Of a stretch of DNA of 18,981 nucleotides, positions 13,058 to 18,981 are shown one piece after another. Both the position numbers and the translations under genes were made by a program. Numbering within the stretch: position 1 is the first letter of the stretch; the number at the start of each line of letters is the position of its first letter. The stretch comes from Candidatus Omnitrophota bacterium (lineage in GTDB: Bacteria; Omnitrophota; Omnitrophia; Omnitrophales; Aquincolibacteriaceae). Location of the stretch: positions 1-18,981 of the forward strand of contig JACPXK010000074.1 of the NCBI GenBank assembly GCA_016196565.1, given 5' to 3'. A model generated the notes under the pieces. It saw nothing but the letters and a program-made list of their open reading frames with translations. It made no database searches and had not been told where the DNA came from.

Positions 13058-15361
13058 TTAATTTGCTGCTTCGGGTTTTGACGCTGGAATTTTCAGCTCG
13101 GCGATCAGGGGCAAATGATCGGAAGCCATTTTTTCTAACCGATAGGAAGGGACCTCGATCTTGACCACTTCGATATTTTGACTGACAAAGATATGGTCAA
13201 TGCGGCCGACGGGAAAATGACCGAACCAGGTATTCAGGGGTTTGTGACGATCGACTTTAAGCTGAACATCCTCCAATTTATTCCGGATCCTGCGGCACGA
13301 TTTCGAATCAGGAAGCGCATTAAAATCCCCGCATAAAATAACGGGGTCACGACAGTTGGGATGGCCGAGCCAATTCGTACTGCAGAGAGCCTGCGCTTGG
13401 CGGTTTCTCTCAGTCCTCCAAAAACTAAGATGCGTATTGAATAGTTGAATACGCTCATTCAAATACTCGATTTCAATCCACAAGGCGCCCCGTGGCTCAA
13501 AATAAGAATGACCAAAAGCCCGCGGCAGAGAACCGGCTTCGACAATTTTAATGGGGTAACGGCTCATCACGGCATTGCCATACATTTCTTCTTTAATGGT
13601 CAGCACGGGATGGAAGTGATACTGCATATCCAAAAGTTTTGCGATTAATTGCGCCTGATCAATTCCCTTCGTTCTCGACCTTCCCGCATCCAGCTCCTGC
13701 AAAGCAATAACATCCGGATCATGCCGGGCAATTACCCGCGCAATTCTTTCGGGAGAAAGTTTTCCGTCCATTCCCACGCAGCTATGAACATTATAAGTCA
13801 TAATGCGCAGCGTGTGCCGGAGCGGCCTTAAAGGATCTTTGCCATAAAAAATTTTCTCATCCCCTTTAAGAAAACCAAGCGCGGTATCATGCAAATCGGA
13901 AGGCCGCAAATATTCCTTTCCTTTGGTTTGAACTCGAATATCTCTGGGGATCAGGGCGAAGCCATCGGTTTCTTGAGGACCAGGGCCCGCATGAGAACCA
14001 TATTCCATGGGAAAACTAAGCGATTTTCCTTCTCTCCGCCATCCCGAGATTACAAAAACACCGCTGTCGGCATGAAAGCAGAGTTTTTTAAGTTCCGGGC
14101 CGATATTTTCTAAAAAAGGATGACTTTCCCCCACCACTTGCCCGGCTTCATCCGGCAATAAAAATTTTCCTTTATCCGTATAAGCATAAGCCAGATTTCC
14201 CTCAGCTTCAGTCATCACAAGCGGGACATGAGCTTTTTCTACCAAGGCGCGCGCCATTTTATCCTTTTCTTCCATGCTAAGCGCACGATGAGTATAAATA
14301 AATCCGATTGGGCCTTGAGCGGCAACTTTTAGGGTGTCGAGATTTTCTCCGGGCATCATTTCTCCAAAAACTCCGGGAACTGCTTCTTGAATCGTTTTTT
14401 TATTTTCGATGGGATAAGGCGTCACTTCTTCTTGTCCGTGATCCGAATAAAGCCATACATCATATTCACGAAGAAGAGAATTTTGAGCTGCGCGCCAAAT
14501 ACGGCTGATGCATCCGTCAATGCCGGGCAAAGCCCAATAAGCAAATTGAGAGGATGGCCCTCGACGGTGCGCTTGATCATCATAACCGAAAAAATTCACA
14601 TGAATGATGGGAAGGCCGCGGGCAATATCCATCCTTACCCCTATTGTGGCGAGTTCCCGCAGGCCCACGGTCACGATCAAACGGGATAAAATAAATAGAA
14701 ATTCTTCCCGGAAACCAAATCCCATAAAGGTCCCGCGAAGCGATTCAACGAAGGCTAAAATAAGCTCGACCACCGCATAATAAATAATCCGGAGAACCCC
14801 GAAAAGATTAAAGAAAAAAAGGACCGTCAAAGGATAAGGATTTAAAGCGTTGAAAAAGGCCTTCCAGCCGATGGAGGACGCGCAAAAATGGGCGTTTTCC
14901 TTTGCGCCCCCTTTAAAGATATTACTGTACGAACTGCCCTCGCTTAATAAACCCTCTCCCTTTTTCTCCAAACGTTTTTCAATGGAATCCGCGGCATTGG
15001 AATCATAAAAAGTGAAAATTTTTCCGGTTTTGTGATCATGAAATCTAAAGGCAGGAACATATTGTTTGGCCCCATAAAACAATTCCGCTTGAATGGCGGG
15101 AGTGGATGAGGGAACGCCGGAGTAATGATGCCAATCGTGATAGCCTTCATCGGTAGTGAGCCCTTTGACAAAGTGAAGATACCCTCTTTTCATGGCCTGA
15201 TGAAAATGGGAATAAGACAAACCATCGATTTGAATGAGAATAAGACCGGGCTGTTTTTGACTGGTTACTTCTTTGGATAAACCGAGAAGATGAATCATCC
15301 AACGGCTGGGCTCCAAAGCCCAGCGAATTTTGTGGAGTAGCGTATGAATCCGGCCGATCAT
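13058..15361 (-). CDS. Two-domain phosphoesterase: alkaline-phosphatase-superfamily domain fused to an endonuclease/exonuclease/phosphatase domain
   Basis: 767 residues. The N-terminal half resembles metal-dependent phosphodiesterases/phosphatases of the alkaline phosphatase superfamily: ILIQIDGLS with Asp46, a Ser/Thr nucleophile candidate in GVPSSTPAIQ at 82-91, NFFGYDDQAHRRGP at 256-269, SDHGQ at 306-310, and GSHAGPGPQETDG at 455-467. Two hydrophobic segments lie inside this half (about 177-208). Residues about 516-760 are a complete EEP domain: MTYNVHS at 521-527, LQELDAG with Glu556, FNTHLSFWR, GDFNALPDS at 688-696, GRIDHIF at 719-725, ASDHLPLI at 746-753. Both domains keep their metal ligands. 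The frame extends further upstream to 15478, but the ATG at 15361 overlaps the glycosyltransferase stop as ATGA and has GGAGG (15371-15375) nine bases upstream. A phospholipid or lipid-linked sugar phosphate substrate is only inferred from context. Confidence 0.85.
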   Translation of the reverse strand: MIGRIHTLLHKIRWALEPSRWMIHLLGLSKEVTSQKQPGLILIQIDGLSYSHFHQAMKRGYLHFVKGLTTDEGYHDWHHYSGVPSSTPAIQAELFYGAKQYVPAFRFHDHKTGKIFTFYDSNAADSIEKRLEKKGEGLLSEGSSYSNIFKGGAKENAHFCASSIGWKAFFNALNPYPLTVLFFFNLFGVLRIIYYAVVELILAFVESLRGTFMGFGFREEFLFILSRLIVTVGLRELATIGVRMDIARGLPIIHVNFFGYDDQAHRRGPSSQFAYWALPGIDGCISRIWRAAQNSLLREYDVWLYSDHGQEEVTPYPIENKKTIQEAVPGVFGEMMPGENLDTLKVAAQGPIGFIYTHRALSMEEKDKMARALVEKAHVPLVMTEAEGNLAYAYTDKGKFLLPDEAGQVVGESHPFLENIGPELKKLCFHADSGVFVISGWRREGKSLSFPMEYGSHAGPGPQETDGFALIPRDIRVQTKGKEYLRPSDLHDTALGFLKGDEKIFYGKDPLRPLRHTLRIMTYNVHSCVGMDGKLSPERIARVIARHDPDVIALQELDAGRSRTKGIDQAQLIAKLLDMQYHFHPVLTIKEEMYGNAVMSRYPIKIVEAGSLPRAFGHSYFEPRGALWIEIEYLNERIQLFNTHLSFWRTERNRQAQALCSTNWLGHPNCRDPVILCGDFNALPDSKSCRRIRNKLEDVQLKVDRHKPLNTWFGHFPVGRIDHIFVSQNIEVVKIEVPSYRLEKMASDHLPLIAELKIPASKPEAAN

Positions 15362-16554
15362 CGCCCGTTGCCTCCGGAACGGGCCATGACCATTTCTTTG
15401 AGAGCAAGCCCCGTGGCACGTCCAAGATTGGCCATAATATTGAATTCGGTCGCAGGACGGCCCACGAAACGGCGCCAAGGCTTGGCACTTTCAGAAATGG
15501 CATGATTCCGCCGTGCAATTTCGTAAACCTCTAAAGCGCGGCGGGCCGAGCGGTCCACGGAAAAATTTTCAGCCGTTTGACGGGCGTTTTCTTTAAGCCT
15601 TTGCCAAACCGGTTCCGGCTGTTCGCGGCACCAAGATAAAGCGGTTTGAAATTCATGTTCATTTTCATAAGAAAGCAACCTTCCATTTTCACCGTCCCTG
15701 ACCACTTCCCGCACGCCGGGCGCATCGACAGCAACCACCGGAATGCCCGCGGCCATGGCTTCACAAAGAACCATTCCCTGGGTTTCGCTTTGGGACGCGA
15801 AAACAAAAACATCCATCGCATGATAGCAATCCACCAAATCCTTCTGCTGAAGGATGCCGGGAACATGCAAACGATTTTGCAAGTCGGCGTCAAAAAATAT
15901 TTTTTTTAACGATTCTTCCGAAGGCCCTTTACCGGCCATGACAAAATGGGCGTTCTCATCTTCTTGCATCACGCGGAGAATCACATTGGCTAAAAATTCG
16001 AGATTCTTTTCAGGGGCAATTCTTCCGATGTATCCAAGCACAAAGGCCTGATCCGGAATCCCAAGGCTTTGGCGCATTTTTTTGCCATTGCCTTGGGTAA
16101 AAAAACCGACTTCAACCCCCGTAGGAACTACCTCGATGGGAGTCGTGACCCCTTGCCAGCGCAAAATCTCCCGCACACTTTCGCTCGGCGCAATAACCTG
16201 GGTTGACAGATTGCAAAAGCCGACCGCCAGTTCCACCAGAAATCGTTTTGCAAGCGGCGTCGAAACCGGCAAATAATGAGAGTATTGATCGAACATAATG
16301 TGATAAGTAAAGACAAGGGGCTTCGTGTACCGAGCGGCCCAGCGAAGCGCTATTTCTCCCATTAAGAAAGGATGATGGACATGAATCACATCGGGCTGAA
16401 AGGCTTTGATTCTTTGGTGCATTTTTTCCGTATCCGGCATCACGATCATCACGTCATGACCCCAATCCTGGAATTTCTTGGTAAAGGATTGAATGGATTT
16501 TTCCAGCCCGCCGACAATCGGCAGATAAGTATTCGTGACCATCAAAATTTTCAT
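15358..16554 (-). CDS. GT4 glycosyltransferase, diacylglycerol glucosyltransferase-like
   Basis: 398 residues with the GT-B fold. The acceptor loop YLPIVGGLEKSIQSF (10-24) and the HVHHPF and YHIMFDQYSHYLP segments resemble bacterial 1,2-diacylglycerol 3-glucosyltransferases. The donor-binding half has GRIAPEKNLEFL at 177-188 and the GT4 EX7E motif with Glu257 and Glu265 (SETQGMVLCEAM). The stretch between GHDVMIVMPD and FQPDVIHVHHPF is only about 15 residues, shorter than I expect for this family, and a C-terminal tail of about 45 residues follows the GT domain. No signal peptide; cytosolic or peripheral membrane. ATG 16554 overlaps the upstream stop as ATGA without a clear ribosome-binding site, so translation is probably coupled. 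Acceptor and sugar are not certain. Confidence 0.88.
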   Translation of the reverse strand: MKILMVTNTYLPIVGGLEKSIQSFTKKFQDWGHDVMIVMPDTEKMHQRIKAFQPDVIHVHHPFLMGEIALRWAARYTKPLVFTYHIMFDQYSHYLPVSTPLAKRFLVELAVGFCNLSTQVIAPSESVREILRWQGVTTPIEVVPTGVEVGFFTQGNGKKMRQSLGIPDQAFVLGYIGRIAPEKNLEFLANVILRVMQEDENAHFVMAGKGPSEESLKKIFFDADLQNRLHVPGILQQKDLVDCYHAMDVFVFASQSETQGMVLCEAMAAGIPVVAVDAPGVREVVRDGENGRLLSYENEHEFQTALSWCREQPEPVWQRLKENARQTAENFSVDRSARRALEVYEIARRNHAISESAKPWRRFVGRPATEFNIMANLGRATGLALKEMVMARSGGNGR

Positions 16555-18830
16555 GCCCGGGCCGCCGAAGGAATTTCCGCTTGGGTTTGATTTTTTTCTA
16601 TCATTATTTTTTCATGACCCGGAAGATGAATTTCAATCTTCGGCTCGGCGCTAAACCATTTTCCTTCCCATGAAAAACGGATTTTCCCTTTGTCTTGTTT
16701 TGCCGTAAGCCGGACATTCCCAAATTTTGTAAAGGCCTGACCAAAATAAATTTCTTCGCCCGTTTCGAGCCAGGAGGATGGAATACCCGAAAAAAGAATG
16801 AGGCTGTCTTTTTCCTCCCGGACAAAACAATTTCGAATCATCAAAACCCATTCGGCGGAGGCCCAAATATGCTGGCCGTCCCCCATGCATCCGCCCCGGG
16901 TTTTGGGATGAATGGCTTCCGGCCATTGCCCCGTCGGCGAGGCGAAATCCGCCACGGCTTTCATCACCTGATAATAACGGGGATCTCCGGCTCTGAGTAA
17001 AATCTGCGCGATATGAAGAGTGAGATACGGATTCACGCCCGAATGACTCATGTCGTGAAAAAATCCCCCGTCGACAAAACACTCTTTCATTAAGTATTCA
17101 ATCGAGCTCATGAGTCTGGGATCGTGCGGCTTCCATAACTCTAAAGGATAACCTACTGCTAAGGAACCGATGGCTCCGGTGTCCATGCGGCGGTAAGGCG
17201 AGGCCGGCATCGCAAGATGCCCCAAACGCTTCTGAACTTTTTTCAAACTTTCTTCAATGCATGCCATGAAACGAATACTTTGATTTTGGAATGAAACCGC
17301 CAGATCCCTGCGCTCGTAATATTCCGAAAAATAACTTGCCGCCGCGAGTCCCGCCACGCCCCAAAAATCATCCCAGTAATAATAATCATTAGGCCCCAGA
17401 TGTTCAGCGCTGAATCCCGCGGGGAAAAGGCCCGCATGGGGTTTTTCCAAATCTTCACGCTCGCGTTTCCTTTGAATCCATTTGGCCGCATTTTCAATGG
17501 GGTTTTTCCATGCGGCTTTCGGATAATTTCTCGTAAGCTCGCAAAAGCGTTTGAGAATCCAAAGCACTTGGCCGTTGGAATCCCATTCTCCGTCCTGGGA
17601 ATGAAAATAACCGAAAGGGTTTTGCCTTGAAAAAAAACTCTCGTCAATGACCTTTTCGGCTTTTTTGAAAAGCCCGGCGCAAAGCATGGCATGAAGGATG
17701 AAAGCCGCATCGCGAAACCAAAAATGTTTGTAAGTATAAGGACCGGGATAAACTTCATGAGGCGCGTGAAGCACAATGCTTTTTAAAGCGGCGTCATAGA
17801 GAAATTGGAATTGGGCATCGGGAATCTTAAGGGATGAGGCTCCTTTCATCTCCTCCTGCCAGATTTCATCGCCACGGGAAACTGTTTTAAAGGTTGAGCC
17901 GCTATCGCCATAATCGCCCTTCAGTGGAATTTCTATGAGAATTTCACGTTTCTTGGAAGGCTGCAATTCATAAACCGCCGCGGCCGTCGCCAGTCCTACA
18001 TCACATGATATCTTTTCTTGCGGGTTTCCCTGCGGAAGAAGCGGAAGAAAATGATAAACATCCCCCTGCCGGTAATCCGAAAATCCCAAGCGCTCAGGCT
18101 TTTGATTTAAATAAACAAAATCCTTTTTATTCACTTTCCAGCCGTACTGCTGATCGAGAAGCTCGATTTGATTCACAAAGCTGACGCCTTCAGGATTGTA
18201 GGGTCTGAGCGAAATCACGCACCACGCCTTGGTATTGGCGCTAGCCTGAATCTGAATCCGGCAGACCGGAAAAGCGGCATCCCCCACCATTTCTACCCTT
18301 GACGACAAATAAGCGGAAGAATCGTTTGCCTCCGTCAATATCGCCAGATTGCCGTTCAACAAAAGTTTTTGCGAAACTGAGCGTAGCCGCGAAGGAACGA
18401 GTCCTCCGCCGGATTCCAAAATAATCCAGCTGTCGATGGACCAGGAATCAAAACAGGGCGTCACCAAACCTGCGGGATCCACCAGGGAATACTGAGAACA
18501 GCCGGGAATTCCCACGGCTGTCCAATTGCGATGCGTGAGATTCATATGAGAGACGGAAAATGCGCGGGGAATAAAAGCGGGGTCATGAGGATCAAACTGC
18601 CGCTCGACCCAAAAAGGCCAGACCCAATCCAGATTATGTTGAATGGCCTGGCTATTCATCAGGCCGCGGGCGTAAAGAATCGCCGCCAGCCGCAAGATTT
18701 CCACCGGCACAGCGACTTCGGAAGGTTGAGCGAAACGTTGAAATTGCGAAATAAGACTTAAAGGATCAAGAAACCCCTGTCTCTTGGCTAATCTTTGGAC
18801 GATGAATCTCCAGGGAAACCATTTCAGCAT
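16551..18830 (-). CDS. Six-hairpin glycosidase-like protein, probably cytosolic
   Basis: 759 residues with no signal peptide. About 1-320 are a beta-rich N-terminal region. About 340-670 form an (alpha/alpha)6 barrel like those of glucoamylases and amylo-1,6-glucosidases: TYKHFWFRDAAFILHAMLCA at 366-385, SQDGEWDSNGQVLW at 411-424, HLGPNDYYYWDDFWG at 477-491, TGQWPEAIHPKTRGGC at 633-648, and DGQHIWASAEWV at 651-662. Asp417, Asp488/Asp489 and Glu637 are candidate catalytic acids, but I cannot assign them. A C-terminal beta-sandwich (about 675-750) resembles those of glycogen-debranching-like enzymes. The substrate is unknown; an alpha-glucan or a lipid-linked glycan made by the next gene would fit. 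ATG 18830 has AAGGAG (18839-18844) eight bases upstream and overlaps the previous gene by seven bases. Confidence 0.82.
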   Translation of the reverse strand: MLKWFPWRFIVQRLAKRQGFLDPLSLISQFQRFAQPSEVAVPVEILRLAAILYARGLMNSQAIQHNLDWVWPFWVERQFDPHDPAFIPRAFSVSHMNLTHRNWTAVGIPGCSQYSLVDPAGLVTPCFDSWSIDSWIILESGGGLVPSRLRSVSQKLLLNGNLAILTEANDSSAYLSSRVEMVGDAAFPVCRIQIQASANTKAWCVISLRPYNPEGVSFVNQIELLDQQYGWKVNKKDFVYLNQKPERLGFSDYRQGDVYHFLPLLPQGNPQEKISCDVGLATAAAVYELQPSKKREILIEIPLKGDYGDSGSTFKTVSRGDEIWQEEMKGASSLKIPDAQFQFLYDAALKSIVLHAPHEVYPGPYTYKHFWFRDAAFILHAMLCAGLFKKAEKVIDESFFSRQNPFGYFHSQDGEWDSNGQVLWILKRFCELTRNYPKAAWKNPIENAAKWIQRKREREDLEKPHAGLFPAGFSAEHLGPNDYYYWDDFWGVAGLAAASYFSEYYERRDLAVSFQNQSIRFMACIEESLKKVQKRLGHLAMPASPYRRMDTGAIGSLAVGYPLELWKPHDPRLMSSIEYLMKECFVDGGFFHDMSHSGVNPYLTLHIAQILLRAGDPRYYQVMKAVADFASPTGQWPEAIHPKTRGGCMGDGQHIWASAEWVLMIRNCFVREEKDSLILFSGIPSSWLETGEEIYFGQAFTKFGNVRLTAKQDKGKIRFSWEGKWFSAEPKIEIHLPGHEKIMIEKNQTQAEIPSAARA

Positions 18831-18981
18831 TTTTGCTTCTCCTTCAACGTTTTACCTTTACCTTCATCCAGATACTGATAAACCCCGCGGAAAAAAATCT
18901 TTTTCTCGACTTTCCATACCAGCCAGGAAAAGATTTTCCATAAAACCAAAACCGAGCCAATCGCTGCTACGATGATTATAA
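18824..18981 (-). CDS. C-terminal end of a membrane protein (start beyond window)
   Basis: An open frame runs from the right edge to a TGA at 18826-18824 and ends inside the start of the glycosidase gene (ATGCTGA, seven shared bases). The 50 visible residues begin with a transmembrane-like stretch (IIIVAAIGSVLVLW), then a Trp/Lys-rich segment (KIFSWLVWKVEKKIFFRG) and a hydrophilic tail ending KEKQKC. Overlap with the next gene and the continuous frame make it very likely a real coding end. The family cannot be identified from this fragment; multispanning membrane proteins are common beside lipid glycosyltransferases. Confidence 0.7.
   Translation of the reverse strand, partial: IIIVAAIGSVLVLWKIFSWLVWKVEKKIFFRGVYQYLDEGKGKTLKEKQKC

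Noticed and set aside
15362..15478. Upstream extension of the phosphoesterase gene (39 extra residues)
   Set aside because: It would overlap the glycosyltransferase by over 100 bases; the ATGA junction with GGAGG upstream of 15361 is the better start, and the extra residues are Cys/Arg-rich shadow sequence.
1..18981. Mobile element, defence system or CRISPR array
   Set aside because: No transposase, integrase, nuclease-helicase cluster or regularly spaced repeats seen; every large frame is accounted for by housekeeping or carbohydrate/lipid genes.

Overview
The window holds 12 protein-coding genes, two of them cut by its edges, and one tRNA gene. All protein genes except one, and not the tRNA, lie on the minus strand. 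Coding density is high and no gene-free stretch exceeds about 125 bases; short overlaps and small gaps dominate. GC content looks moderate and even. I see no IS element, integrase, phage gene or CRISPR array. The gene set (homodimeric-type pyruvate dehydrogenase, GH57 branching enzyme beside a DUF4912 protein, secreted glucoamylase-like hydrolase, DD-carboxypeptidase with a peptidoglycan-binding domain) fits a free-living bacterium, probably Gram-negative and uncultivated. A PVC/Omnitrophota-like lineage is my guess, at low confidence and from gene repertoire only.

Layout from left to right. (1) 1-4648, pyruvate dehydrogenase: aceF (E2, cut by the left edge) and aceE (E1) read leftward; a lipoate-protein ligase-like gene reads rightward from a shared 123-bp promoter region. 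The ligase family lipoylates E2 lysines, and the E2 here carries one N-terminal lipoyl domain, so enzyme and modifier are divergent neighbours. (2) 4645-8121, a leftward run: secreted glucoamylase-like hydrolase, pgeF and efp. The junctions overlap (ATGCTTAA, TAATG), so translation is probably coupled. A palindromic repeat forms the end of the hydrolase gene and supplies the pgeF ribosome-binding site. (3) 8189-11535: DD-carboxypeptidase, GH57 alpha-glucan branching enzyme and a DUF4912 protein, all leftward. (4) 11655-11732: tRNA-His on the plus strand. (5) 11800-18981: a tightly packed leftward operon of membrane protein (partial), six-hairpin cytosolic glycosidase, GT4 glycosyltransferase of the diacylglycerol-glucosyltransferase type, a two-domain phosphoesterase and an FAD monooxygenase-like protein. 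It looks like a glycolipid or surface-glycan module with no function I can name.

The points most worth a second look are the fusion of an alkaline-phosphatase-superfamily domain to an EEP phosphatase domain with a membrane segment, the operon it sits in, an elongation factor P whose loop tip is Asn rather than Lys or Arg, two genes whose -10 boxes lie so close to the ATG that their mRNAs may be leaderless, and the repeat-derived tail of the secreted hydrolase.
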